From assembly GCF_000420325.1 (NCBI RefSeq), contig NZ_ATUS01000001.1, positions 934,463 through 998,462 of the forward strand: 64,000 nt of DNA. Reading direction: 5' to 3'. Origin of the DNA: Spongiibacter tropicus DSM 19543. Lineage in GTDB: Bacteria > Pseudomonadota > Gammaproteobacteria > Pseudomonadales > Spongiibacteraceae. Shown here piece by piece: positions 1 through 8,079 of this stretch. Position numbers and translations under genes: made by a program. The stretch's first letter is position 1, and every line of letters begins with the position of its first letter. The notes below the pieces were generated by a model. That model had not been told where the DNA came from, searched no databases, and was given only the letters and a program-made list of their open reading frames with translations.

Positions 1-982
1 TGACAACCGCCGGGTTGGCGTAAGTAATATTCAGGTCGGCATCGCAAATCATGAAGTTGGCATCTGCCCCATCCATTGCCGACTGCAGGCGTGCCACTTC
101 TGTTTCGCGTGCCCGCTGTGCCGTCACGTCCAACCACTCCAGCGTATTGCCCACATAGTTGCCCTTGCTGTCGATCTGGGCCGTCACATTGATATTGAAC
201 GTAAGGTCACCCACGTGAATATCGGCGGAATGTGGCAGGTTGGCCGGATCCGCCAGCATGCGGCGCTGATGTTCCGGGTGTTTGTGGAAGATATCGATAC
301 AGGTGCCGACAATGTTGTCGACATCAAAAGTGGGATACACCGACTGCAGGGCATCGCGGTGATTGCTCATCAAGGTGTTGGTCGCCCCGTTCACATAGGT
401 CACCACAAAGTCGCGATCAATCATCATGATCGCGGTCATGGCATTGTCCACCGCCGTTTGCAAACGCGCGACCTGTACTTCGTGAGCGCGCTCTTCGGTC
501 ACATCGAGCCATTCCAGCGTGTTGCCGATGTAATTGCCTTTGTCGTCAATCTGCGCCGTGACGTTGATATTGAAGATCAGCTCGCCCACGTGAATATCCG
601 CGGAGTGAGGCAGATTGGCCGGATCGGCCAGCATGCCACGCTGGTGCGCAGGGTTCTTGTGGAAAACGTCGATGCAGGTGCCAATAATATTTTCGACATC
701 GAAGCCGGGGTAGACGCTTGCCAGTGCATCGCCGTGACGGCTCAGCAGCTCGCGTGTTGCATCGTTGACGTAGGTCACCACCAGGTCACGGTCGACCATC
801 ATGATCGCCGTCATGGCGCCACCGACCGCCGTTCGCCAGCGCGCAATCTCGGTTTGCAATGCTGCACTGCTCGTCGTTGACCGGGGTTTCGCCGCCGCGG
901 TTTTACGGGCGGCAGGCTTGCGAGCCGCCGTCTTCTTGGTCGCACTGGCCTTGCCCGGTGCCTGATCGTTCTGTGCAGCCAT
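1..982 (-). CDS. PAS-repeat methyl-accepting chemotaxis protein, 5' part
   Basis: Only the N-terminal ~327 residues are in the window; the frame is open to the left edge. The start is the ATG at 982, preceded by a GGAGAG ribosome-binding site. An Ala/Lys/Arg-rich, histone-tail-like leader (about residues 8-35) is followed by two near-identical PAS domains of 125 residues each and the beginning of a third, different PAS (ANFMICDADLNITYANP). There is no membrane segment in the visible part, so it is probably a cytoplasmic sensor. A methyl-accepting signalling domain is expected downstream, but this is an inference from family architecture and from the location at the end of a chemotaxis operon just after cheR. 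A PAS-only adaptor or PAS-histidine kinase remains possible until the rest is read. Confidence 0.7.
   Translation of the reverse strand, partial: MAAQNDQAPGKASATKKTAARKPAARKTAAAKPRSTTSSAALQTEIARWRTAVGGAMTAIMMVDRDLVVTYVNDATRELLSRHGDALASVYPGFDVENIIGTCIDVFHKNPAHQRGMLADPANLPHSADIHVGELIFNINVTAQIDDKGNYIGNTLEWLDVTEERAHEVQVARLQTAVDNAMTAIMMIDRDFVVTYVNGATNTLMSNHRDALQSVYPTFDVDNIVGTCIDIFHKHPEHQRRMLADPANLPHSADIHVGDLTFNINVTAQIDSKGNYVGNTLEWLDVTAQRARETEVARLQSAMDGADANFMICDADLNITYANPAVV
131..870 (-). repeat. Tandem 375-bp PAS-coding repeat
   Basis: Two direct repeats with a 375-bp (125-codon) period lie inside the sensor gene. The first copy begins near 131 and the second near 506. Both encode the same succession of motifs (AMTAIMM-D-RD-VVTYVN, FDV-NI-GTCID-FHK, LADPANLPHSADIHVG, NINVTAQID-KGNY-GNTLEWLDVT), differing mainly at third codon positions and a few surface residues. 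This indicates an internal domain duplication. Confidence 0.85.
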
Positions 983-1082
983 TTTTTCTCTCCTTTGGAG
1001 CACATGCGACTGAGTTGCGCTGTACTCCGTATTGACTCGTTGTTGGTAAATTTATCGTTCTGCGGCCTGTGACGGCCTTTAT

Positions 1083-1928
1083 TCACTGTCGCTTGTAGAT
1101 CGTTCTGCCGATAAGTTTGTATTGATTGTTTACCGTGGACAGGTTTTCCGAATGTCCAATAATTAAAATGCCGCCGGGGCGCTGAAGCTGCATCAGCTTG
1201 GCAAAGATTTTTCTTTGCAGATCCTTATCGAAATAAATGATGACATTGCGGAAAAAGATCACATCAAAGGGCCCGCGCACCGGCCAGTCATCCAACAGGT
1301 TCAGTTGCTTGAAACTGATCAGCCGACTCAGCTCGGGCTTCACTCTCACCTTCCCTTGAGAGCGACCTTTTCCTTTCAGGAACCAACGCGACTTTCTTTC
1401 GGCAGGAATATCGGCAATGCGGTCGGCGTCGTACACCCCGTCAGCAGCGCGCTGCAATACCGAGGTATCGATATCGGTGGCAAGAATACGAATATCCCAG
1501 GCGTCGGCATTGGGAAGGCTTTCGAGCACGGTCATGGCAATGGTGTAAGGCTCTTCACCGCTGCTGCAGCCCAGCGACCATATCCGCAAGCGTCGACTGC
1601 CGTTGCCGCCGTTATTCAAATACTCACGCAGAAAATCAAAATGGTGGGGCTCGCGATAAAAGCTGGTGAAGTTGGTGGTAATCGCATTGATGAATTCAAC
1701 GCGCTCATCATCGCCATTCGCTGAATCAAGAAAGTCGATGTAATCCGAAAAGTCTTTTAAACCGAGGCGTCGAATACGTTTGGCAAAGCGGCTGTAAACC
1801 AATTGGCGCTTCTCGTCGCTGATATTAATTCCAGTGCGACTGATCACCATATCTTTAAGACGATTAAAATCCTTGTCAGTAAAGGCAAATTCAAAATTAC
1901 TTGTTGTTGACGGACAGGGACTGCTCAC
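1083..1928 (-). CDS. cheR: Chemotaxis protein methyltransferase CheR
   Basis: Transfers methyl groups from S-adenosylmethionine to glutamates of chemoreceptors during adaptation. The 281-residue length is typical. An N-terminal helical CheR domain (about residues 10-65, with FNRLKDMVISRTGINIS) precedes the SAM-binding methyltransferase domain, which has the motif WSLGCSSGEEPYTIAM and, later, FDVIFFRNVIIYFD and GGILIIGHSE. The start is a GTG at 1928 with only a weak ribosome-binding site; the next ATG would remove part of the N-terminal domain. It lies upstream of the PAS-repeat receptor gene, separated by about 100 bp, and downstream of a DUF454 gene. No CheB partner is visible in the window. 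Confidence 0.95.
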   Translation of the reverse strand: MSSPCPSTTSNFEFAFTDKDFNRLKDMVISRTGINISDEKRQLVYSRFAKRIRRLGLKDFSDYIDFLDSANGDDERVEFINAITTNFTSFYREPHHFDFLREYLNNGGNGSRRLRIWSLGCSSGEEPYTIAMTVLESLPNADAWDIRILATDIDTSVLQRAADGVYDADRIADIPAERKSRWFLKGKGRSQGKVRVKPELSRLISFKQLNLLDDWPVRGPFDVIFFRNVIIYFDKDLQRKIFAKLMQLQRPGGILIIGHSENLSTVNNQYKLIGRTIYKRQ

Positions 1929-2052
1929 AGTTATGGACTCAACACCAAAAGAAGAAAGCGTATTTGAAGTAGATCACAGCGTTTTCTCCGCAAGACATAA
2001 GGAATGACACTTACGCAAATCCCGAAAATGTGCAGCGGCAATACGCAATTAA

Positions 2053-2424
2053 TCAGCGTGCTGAAGCGCAGTTTTTTATTCGTAAAACAACCACCGCACC
2101 GACCGCCAGCAGGGCGAACACCGTCAGCTGCAAACGCGGCTCACTGATCGCAAAAAAGGCCGAGGCGCCACCCACACCGAGACTCGAAAACAAGGCGACA
2201 ACTTTGGTCCGGCAGTTCAGGCAGCGCTGCTGCTCCCAACGCAACAGCCCTGGCCCGAAGGTCGGGCTTTGCAACAGCCACTGATGCCAGCGCTGTGAAC
2301 TCTTGGAAAAACACAGCGCGGCCAGCAGTACAAAAGGGGTAGTCGGCAACAGCGGCAGGACAACGCCTATCGCAGCGAGAATCAGTAGAAAGAAACCTGC
2401 GAGACGATAGAAGTGAATGACCAT
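2053..2424 (-). CDS. DUF454 (YbaN-like) inner-membrane protein
   Basis: A 123-residue protein with the DUF454 signature near the N terminus (PLLPTTPFVLLAALCFSKSS). It has hydrophobic segments at about residues 8-38 and two more at about 75-115, so it is predicted to be a small inner-membrane protein with a basic C terminus. The function of the family is unknown. It sits between cheR and an uncharacterised chemotaxis-cluster gene, ending 124 bp before the cheR start and starting 9 bp after the preceding stop codon. Co-transcription with the che genes is likely, but a role in chemotaxis is not established. Confidence 0.8.
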   Translation of the reverse strand: MVIHFYRLAGFFLLILAAIGVVLPLLPTTPFVLLAALCFSKSSQRWHQWLLQSPTFGPGLLRWEQQRCLNCRTKVVALFSSLGVGGASAFFAISEPRLQLTVFALLAVGAVVVLRIKNCASAR

Positions 2425-2433
2425 GTCGGCGAC

Positions 2434-2898
2434 TCAGGCTGCAATGACAAACGCCAGTTGCCCGCTGCCATATCGGGGCACAGGTACGCTAAAACCTATA
2501 CTTTGATGCCCCCCCATGCTCTCAATCAGCGATTTCGCTTCCGCCCAGTCAACCAGCCGATCGAGCCGCAGATGTACTGACTGATCGTTCATCAGCAGGC
2601 GAGAGCAAATATTCATCACTTCGTAGAAGTTGGCCTCGACCGTCGATGACAGCGATTTTTCATCAACCATGTCCTGCGCACCGCCCTTCGGAAGCATCGA
2701 CAGTGCCGCGCCGGAATAGGCCGCAAACGCAAAATCGCCGACGCCCAGAGCAAGCAGTTGCCCGTCATCGCCAACGTAGACCGCAGCGGGACCTTCCGGC
2801 ATGGCGGTCGAATCGCTCACATCCAGCTCATCGACACCAAACAGCATGGCCAACATGTTTTCGACACTGGCCGCCTTAGGTTTCACCAACGCACTCAT
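2434..2898 (-). CDS. Uncharacterised chemotaxis-cluster protein, possibly CheX-like
   Basis: A 154-residue soluble acidic protein that I do not recognise at family level. The start is an ATG with a good GGAGG site 6-7 bases upstream. The N-terminal half is rich in small residues (VGDDGQLLALGVGDFAFAAYSG). The C-terminal half contains a helix with FYEVMNICSRLLM, in which E93-x2-N96 resembles the ExxN active-site helix of CheC/CheX/FliY phosphatases. The full CheC motif is not present, since residue 89 is Ala rather than Asp/Ser. It lies directly downstream of a cheY gene, which fits a CheY-P phosphatase or CheY partner. That role is an inference. Confidence 0.6.
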   Translation of the reverse strand: MSALVKPKAASVENMLAMLFGVDELDVSDSTAMPEGPAAVYVGDDGQLLALGVGDFAFAAYSGAALSMLPKGGAQDMVDEKSLSSTVEANFYEVMNICSRLLMNDQSVHLRLDRLVDWAEAKSLIESMGGHQSIGFSVPVPRYGSGQLAFVIAA

Positions 2899-2935
2899 AC
2901 TCTGCCTCCATCAGGCCAATATCACGACGGCACAA

Positions 2936-3295
2936 TCACATGATTGCGCTGAGTACTTTCTGAAAAGATTCCACTGAGAAGGGCTTTGAAATGAGAAACT
3001 TCGCGCCACCTGCAGTGGCCTTGGCGCGCATATCTGCGGTGGCTTCGGTAGTGATAAATCCGAACTTGGTTTTAAGGCCCTCAGCATTCATTGCTTCGAG
3101 CAATTCGATACCGGTCATGTTGGGCATGTTCCAGTCGGCAAGCACCAAGTCCGGAAGGCTCTGCTTGACCGCCGCCAGCGCAACGGCGCCGTCTTCCGCC
3201 TGCGTGACCTCATTGCCATCGAAGCCCGCCTGGCGAAGAGTGCGAATAATCATATTGCGCATGGCGGCACTGTCGTCGACGACCAATATATTCAT
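2936..3295 (-). CDS. cheY: CheY-type single-domain response regulator
   Basis: A 119-residue receiver domain with no output domain. Asp7/Asp8 form the acidic pocket (ILVVDDS), Asp54 is the phosphoacceptor (VLADWNMPNMTG), Thr83 is the switch threonine and Lys104 the conserved lysine (ISKPF). It would carry the signal from CheA to the flagellar motor or another effector. It is one of two cheY genes in this cluster; the other lies immediately upstream of cheA. It is separated from cheD by a 169-bp non-coding gap, so it may have its own promoter and head a second transcript with the unknown protein, DUF454, cheR and the receptor. Confidence 0.95.
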   Translation of the reverse strand: MNILVVDDSAAMRNMIIRTLRQAGFDGNEVTQAEDGAVALAAVKQSLPDLVLADWNMPNMTGIELLEAMNAEGLKTKFGFITTEATADMRAKATAGGAKFLISKPFSVESFQKVLSAIM

Positions 3296-3464
3296 GTGTT
3301 AGCTACCTGTTCTATGCCGATGAAAAAAGAAAAGTTTCCAGGCGTCAGTTCATCACAGCGGGTATCGCCCACCCTATTCGTGATGGTACTTATCGGCATT
3401 GGGATAAATGGTTGATGTGACCCAAGACAAAACTAATCATAGCCGTTATTGGCGTGATCAAGGG

Positions 3465-4109
3465 TTAATCGAAAAGCTCGATATCGTCGCTGACTGCTGT
3501 CTTGCGAATGCTGCGTTCGTAACACACTTCCTCTTGAACCACTTCTTTTGCGCGAGAAGCGGGAAGTCGTTTAACGAGCACACGCCCGGTTGCGGGGAAG
3601 TAATGAATCTTGCGGGAGAATTCTCCGCCCAGGTCTTCGGCGGTAATGCCATAGCCTTCAACACGGATGAATTCGCGGACAAAGCGAATATTCTTTTCAC
3701 CCACATCGCTGAGCCCGCTCAGAATTCGCCCACCGCCAAATAGCTTTATTTCCAGACGATCGCGCCGGCCGCCGCGCTTGAGAATATCGTTAATCAGGTG
3801 TTCCATGGCGTGCACACCATAGCGAGACGCCAGACCATCCAAGTCACCCTCGCCATCGGGCAACATGAAATGGTTCAGTCCACCGACACGCACGGCGGGA
3901 TCGCGAATACACGCGGCAATACAAGACCCCAACAGTGTGCTGATCATTTCATCGGGGCGGTCCGTCACATAATACTGGCCGGGCAATACTCTGGCGGCGA
4001 AGACACCATGACTGCTGTCCCAGTGGCGATGAATATTCGGATACTCGTCGCAGGGTTCGCGTCGGGGCTGCCGGTAGACACCGGATGTGGGCGATCTGCC
4101 GGTATTCAT
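3465..4109 (-). CDS. cheD: Chemoreceptor glutamine deamidase CheD
   Basis: A 214-residue CheD that deamidates glutamines of chemoreceptors and may bind CheC-type phosphatases. The catalytic cysteine is Cys63 (STLLGSCIAACIRD) and the catalytic histidine His80 (GGLNHFMLP). The RYGVHAMEHLIN and KLFGGG motifs are family hallmarks. The N terminus is extended by roughly 30 residues relative to many CheD proteins. The start codon overlaps the stop of the upstream CheZ-like gene by four bases (ATGA), which indicates translational coupling. Confidence 0.93.
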   Translation of the reverse strand: MNTGRSPTSGVYRQPRREPCDEYPNIHRHWDSSHGVFAARVLPGQYYVTDRPDEMISTLLGSCIAACIRDPAVRVGGLNHFMLPDGEGDLDGLASRYGVHAMEHLINDILKRGGRRDRLEIKLFGGGRILSGLSDVGEKNIRFVREFIRVEGYGITAEDLGGEFSRKIHYFPATGRVLVKRLPASRAKEVVQEEVCYERSIRKTAVSDDIELFD

Positions 4110-4513
4110 TCCACCGACTCTCGCTGGGCGCTGGCGGCCTGAATAATGGCGCGTTCAGCATCACAACAACTGCTGCTGGCCAGACGCTCCTGCAGACTGG
4201 CGATCGCACCGTGATTGGGCGACGGCGATACCGCCAGCAAGTCCGCCAAGGCCTGCTGACTGGCCGCCACATGGGCAAGACGCTGGCTGAGCAGATCAAA
4301 GCACTGCATGGCGGCAATCGCCTTGTTTAATTCCTGACGCAAGGAGGCCAGATCGAGGGTCCGCTCGTCGGCATGGCGAAAAGCCAGCATGAAGCTGTCC
4401 AGCAGCGCCGTCACATCGGCTTGCACGTCGGCATCTGCCGCGCAGATTAACTGGCGGTGCAGGGCCACAAGACCTGACAGTGACGTATCGCTATGCTCTC
4501 CAGCACTACTCAT
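4106..4513 (-). CDS. Small all-helical CheZ-like protein
   Basis: 135 residues, predicted largely helical, no membrane segment. The ATG at 4513 is preferred to an upstream GTG because it has GAGGAG five bases upstream. The segment MQCFDLLSQRLAHV contains Asp73-x3-Gln77, the same spacing as the Asp143/Gln147 catalytic pair of CheZ, and the surrounding helix (hydrophobic, then SQRL) resembles CheZ-type phosphatase helices. The protein is shorter than CheZ (about 214 residues). It sits between the STAS protein and cheD in the che operon, where no canonical CheZ or CheC is seen. A CheY-P phosphatase role is an inference; it could instead be a structural adaptor. Confidence 0.55.
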   Translation of the reverse strand: MSSAGEHSDTSLSGLVALHRQLICAADADVQADVTALLDSFMLAFRHADERTLDLASLRQELNKAIAAMQCFDLLSQRLAHVAASQQALADLLAVSPSPNHGAIASLQERLASSSCCDAERAIIQAASAQRESVE

Positions 4514-4532
4514 GCACACTCCTCGCCACCGC

Positions 4533-5057
4533 TCAGGCAGCGGATGCCTCTAGACCGGGAAGAATGCCGTCGACGCCGTAGCGCTGGTAATCGCCATACA
4601 GCGATTCCGCGATATCTTCGATCCGCAGGTGTCGCCCCAGCTGCTGCATTTTTTGCTTAAACAGGCCAAGCAACTGCCAACCGGCGCTATCCAGGTAGTC
4701 GCAACTTGCCAAGCTGATGGTCAGCTCGCCGCTGGTTTCACTCAGCCATTCCGCCAACTGCTGATATACCTCCGCAACTTGCGCGACCCCCAGCTCACTG
4801 CCCAGCCATGCTTTCGGGCCATCGATACGCAGAGCCTCAATATCAGCGGAGGGCTCATCAAGCAAAACCACAAAGCCATTGTCTTCGCTCGAGGCGGAAT
4901 CATTCTGCACCGCGCTGTCAGCAGCATCGTCGCCGGGGCCGTCCTCGCCGAGCAAAATCACGAAACCGTCGTCTTTCGACGGTTGGTCCGTGTTGGCTTC
5001 AGCAGCCTTTTCGCTCGGCTCATCGCCCAGCAGAATGACAAATTCCTGATCGCTCAC
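4533..5057 (-). CDS. STAS-domain protein with triple N-terminal peptide repeat
   Basis: 174 residues. The GTG at 5057 is chosen because TGAGGAG (overlapping the cheW stop) lies six to seven bases upstream. Residues about 70-174 form a STAS domain of the anti-sigma-antagonist type, with the conserved serine in CDYLDSAGWQLLG (Ser124), the residue that is phosphorylated in SpoIIAA-like proteins. Residues 1-70 are acidic and probably disordered, with three copies of a short hydrophobic motif, EFVILLGDE (5-13), GFVILLGED (31-39) and GFVVLLDEP (61-69). STAS proteins occur in several che operons, but the role of this N-terminal repeat is unknown to me. It follows cheW and precedes the CheZ-like gene. 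Confidence 0.8.
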   Translation of the reverse strand: MSDQEFVILLGDEPSEKAAEANTDQPSKDDGFVILLGEDGPGDDAADSAVQNDSASSEDNGFVVLLDEPSADIEALRIDGPKAWLGSELGVAQVAEVYQQLAEWLSETSGELTISLASCDYLDSAGWQLLGLFKQKMQQLGRHLRIEDIAESLYGDYQRYGVDGILPGLEASAA

Positions 5058-5068
5058 AGGCGGACTCC

Positions 5069-5587
5069 TCAAGCACTCGCCGCGAGCTTGTGGCTGTCTT
5101 TGGCAATGTCATCCACGCTGAGCAGACAATCGACATCCAGCAGAATAAGCATTTTGTCATCGACCGTAGACAGGCCTTTGACAAACTCCTGCCTCAACTG
5201 ACGCCCCATCTCCGGCATGGCCTGTACTTCATCGTTGTCGATGCGGTACACCTCGGAAACACCGTCAACGACCATACCCAGCGTTCGGGTTCGATCGCTG
5301 CCTTCGACTCTCACCACCACAATGACCGTGGTGGGGCCGTAGGGAATGGTGTCCATCGCGAAGCGTTTGCGTAAATCGATGATGGGGACGATTTCGCCAC
5401 GCAGGTTCATCACCCCCAGAACATACTCAGGCGAATTCGGAATTGGCGTGACCGAATCCCAACCTTGAATGCCCTGCACTCGGAGGATTTCCACGCCGTA
5501 TTCTTCGCCATTCAACATGAAGGTCAGATACTGCTGGCTATCGCCCTGGTCGTCGCTACTGCTGCGCTCGATATCCTGTTGATACAT
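5069..5587 (-). CDS. cheW: Chemotaxis coupling protein CheW
   Basis: Couples chemoreceptors to CheA in signalling arrays. The ATG at 5587 has a GAGGAA site at good distance, giving 172 residues, a normal CheW length; the open frame extends further upstream into cheA but without support. CheW-domain features include QQYLTFMLNGEEYGVEILRV, a NLRGEIVPIIDLRKRF segment and TTVIVVV. A CheW-binding acidic N terminus (about residues 1-18) precedes the domain. It begins 28 bases after the cheA stop codon and its stop overlaps the Shine-Dalgarno of the STAS gene. Confidence 0.96.
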   Translation of the reverse strand: MYQQDIERSSSDDQGDSQQYLTFMLNGEEYGVEILRVQGIQGWDSVTPIPNSPEYVLGVMNLRGEIVPIIDLRKRFAMDTIPYGPTTVIVVVRVEGSDRTRTLGMVVDGVSEVYRIDNDEVQAMPEMGRQLRQEFVKGLSTVDDKMLILLDVDCLLSVDDIAKDSHKLAASA

Positions 5588-5615
5588 TATTGAGTTCCTC
5601 GCGAAAACCCGGCTC

Positions 5616-7670
5616 TCAGGCCGCGTTGGATTCCGGTGTCGCTGTCGGGTCCGGCATCGTTTCCGGGCCATTTTCAAGGTGCTGTACCAGGCTGGGTACA
5701 TCCACGATCAACGCGACACTGCCATCACCGAGAATCGTGGCACCGGCCAGACCTGATACCGGCAGGTAATTTTCTTCCAGACTTTTTATGACCACTTGCT
5801 GCTGATCGAGCAATTCGTCGACAAACAGGCCAACGCGATGCCCATCCGTTTCAACCACAACCATCAACTGACCGCCCCGCTCCAGATACGTCGCCGACGG
5901 TTGCTCGCAATCGAGGTTGAAATAGTCGCGCAACCGCACCGTGGGGATATATTCGTCACGCAAGCGATAAACGCTGCCCTTGCCTGCAAGACTGTTAAGC
6001 TCCGCCGGGGATACCAGTACGGTTTCAACAATCGAGCGCAATGAAAAGATGTAAACATCGTTGCCAACCCTGACCAGCTGACCATCCAGTATGGCGAGTG
6101 TCAGCGGCAGACGGATTTTCAGGCAGGAGCCCTGCCCCTGTGTGGAACGAATATCAATCCGCCCGCCCAAATCCGTAATATTGCGGCGCACCACGTCCAT
6201 GCCGACTCCGCGACCGGACAGATCGCTGAGTGCCGCAGCCGTCGAGAAGCCCGGCTGAAAAATCAGCTGGTGAATCTGCTCTTCCGAAAGTTGCTCATGG
6301 GGCGATACCAGTCCCCGCTCGATAGCCTTGGCGAGAATGCGCTCTTTATTCAAGCCGGCACCATCGTCCTCAACCTGAATCACGATGCTGCCACCTTCGT
6401 GGTAGGCGCTAAGATGGAGTACTCCGGTTTCCGGCTTGCCAGCCGCCCGGCGTTCCTCCGGCATTTCGATGCCGTGATCCAGCGAGTTTCGAACCAAGTG
6501 CACCAGCGGGTCACTCATTTTCTCGAGAACCGTTTTATCCAGCTCGGTTTCTTCGCCGCTCAGTTTCAACTCTACTTTCTTGCCAAGTTTGGCGCTGATA
6601 TCCCTCACCAGACGCTTGAAGCGATTAAAACTGGCCCCGATGGGAAGCATGCGAATCTGCATGGCACTTTCCTGCAGCTCTCGGGTATGGCGCTCCAATA
6701 CCATCAGGCCGTCTCTCAGTCCCTGCGTGCTGCCGCTCTGCTCGCGATCGCCAAAGCGCGCCAACATCGATTGGGTAATCACCAGCTCGCCGACCAAATT
6801 CAGCAGCGCATCAATCTTGTCGATACTGACGCGGATTGAGCCGGAATCTTTCGCCGCCGCCGCAGGCCTTGCCGCAGGCTCGTCGCTTGATACGGCGGCC
6901 GGCAACGGCGCTGGCGCAACACTCCCCGCATTTTTCTTGGCGGTAGCGGCTTCGGCATCGAGGGTCGGTGCGGTGATTTCCAGCTCACACTGGTCACGCA
7001 CCCAGTCAAAGCAGGCTTCGATCTCATCTCTGGCAACATCGCCACGCAACGTCAACTGCCACTGGCAATAACAGTCCTCGGGATCGATATCGTCGAAATC
7101 AATGCTCTGCTGCAAAGCGGTGTTGACCGTCAGTTCACCCAGTTGCGACAGCTCGCGAAAAATCCGGCTGGGTTCATTGCCGGTTTTGAAAATATCTGCC
7201 TGTGGCACGAAACGAATCTGCCATTCGCCTGCCAGGCTCTCTGTTGCAGATGCCGACGAAGCCGGAGCGGCCGAGGCGCGCTCGCCGCTGAGCTGCTGGT
7301 CGATATCGGCCTGACAACGGGCAATGGCATCAGTATCGGGATTGCGACCCTGCTGAAAGGCTTCGAGCATGTCGCGAATCACGTCGACGGAGGCCAGCAG
7401 CACACCCACCAGCTCGTCACTGACCTGACGCTGACCACTTCGCAGCTGGTCCAGGAGGGTTTCGACACCGTGAGTAAAATCCGAGACCGCAGAAAAACCA
7501 AACGTGGCCGCACCGCCTTTGATGGAGTGTGCCGCGCGAAAGATGGTATTGATCAGTTCGCTGTCGGTGCTCTGCGCATCCAGTTTCAGCAAACCGGCTT
7601 CCATCGTATCCACCCCTTCGAAGCTCTCTTCGAAGAAAATGGCGTGAATTTCGTTCATGTCCATGGACAT
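5616..7670 (-). CDS. cheA: Chemotaxis histidine kinase CheA
   Basis: 684 residues. The N-terminal HPt domain (P1) has the phosphorylated His48 in FRAAHSIKGGAATFGF. A P2-like region (about 150-245) begins WQIRFVPQADIFKTG and ends FDWVRDQCELEI. The P3 dimerisation helices start near SIRVSIDKIDALLNLVGEL. The P4 ATPase has the N box LVHLVRNSLDHGIE, G1 DDGAGL and G2 GRGVGMDVV. The CheW-like P5 domain covers the C terminus. It autophosphorylates and passes phosphate to the CheY proteins. The ATG is one base beyond the stop codon of the upstream cheY, with GGAG upstream. P2 of this kind is typical of Che2-like cytoplasmic or alternative systems, which is an inference. Confidence 0.97.
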   Translation of the reverse strand: MSMDMNEIHAIFFEESFEGVDTMEAGLLKLDAQSTDSELINTIFRAAHSIKGGAATFGFSAVSDFTHGVETLLDQLRSGQRQVSDELVGVLLASVDVIRDMLEAFQQGRNPDTDAIARCQADIDQQLSGERASAAPASSASATESLAGEWQIRFVPQADIFKTGNEPSRIFRELSQLGELTVNTALQQSIDFDDIDPEDCYCQWQLTLRGDVARDEIEACFDWVRDQCELEITAPTLDAEAATAKKNAGSVAPAPLPAAVSSDEPAARPAAAAKDSGSIRVSIDKIDALLNLVGELVITQSMLARFGDREQSGSTQGLRDGLMVLERHTRELQESAMQIRMLPIGASFNRFKRLVRDISAKLGKKVELKLSGEETELDKTVLEKMSDPLVHLVRNSLDHGIEMPEERRAAGKPETGVLHLSAYHEGGSIVIQVEDDGAGLNKERILAKAIERGLVSPHEQLSEEQIHQLIFQPGFSTAAALSDLSGRGVGMDVVRRNITDLGGRIDIRSTQGQGSCLKIRLPLTLAILDGQLVRVGNDVYIFSLRSIVETVLVSPAELNSLAGKGSVYRLRDEYIPTVRLRDYFNLDCEQPSATYLERGGQLMVVVETDGHRVGLFVDELLDQQQVVIKSLEENYLPVSGLAGATILGDGSVALIVDVPSLVQHLENGPETMPDPTATPESNAA

Positions 7671-7671
7671 G

Positions 7672-8046
7672 TCAGCTCCGCCCCGGATCCAGTACGCGAT
7701 CCAACACGCGATTCAGCGAGTCGGGATTAAACGGTTTGACGATCCATCCGGTCGCACCTGCATTCTTTCCCTGCATTTTCATCTCGCTGGCCGACTCGGT
7801 AGTCAGAACCAAGACCGGGATAAATCGGCAGTGATTGAGTTTTCGCAGTTCGCGGGTGAAGGTAATACCGTCCATCACGGGCATGTGCACATCGGTGATG
7901 ACAACATCGTAGTTGCCAGCTTTGGCTTTATTCAGCGCTTCAGCACCATCCTCTGCAGACTCGACATCATGGCCTGCCTGCTGCAGGGTCATTGATACCA
8001 GCCGCCGTATAGATGGCGAGTCATCCACCGCCAGTATTTTTGCCAT
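7672..8046 (-). CDS. cheY: CheY-type response regulator, first gene of the che operon
   Basis: 124 residues from the ATG at 8046; the longer frame to 8130 has no supporting ribosome-binding site and would add an unrelated N terminus. A single receiver domain: Asp8/Asp9 pocket (ILAVDDS), phosphoacceptor Asp52 (VVITDVHMPVMDG), TTES switch region and VKPF lysine. It is the first gene of the operon, ending next to the cheA start codon, and is probably the direct CheA partner. It differs clearly from the second cheY at 2936-3295, which suggests separate outputs or a phosphate-sink arrangement. Confidence 0.95.
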   Translation of the reverse strand: MAKILAVDDSPSIRRLVSMTLQQAGHDVESAEDGAEALNKAKAGNYDVVITDVHMPVMDGITFTRELRKLNHCRFIPVLVLTTESASEMKMQGKNAGATGWIVKPFNPDSLNRVLDRVLDPGRS

Positions 8047-8079
8047 ATTCGCATTCCCGGACTCACGCCAAAAACAGAC

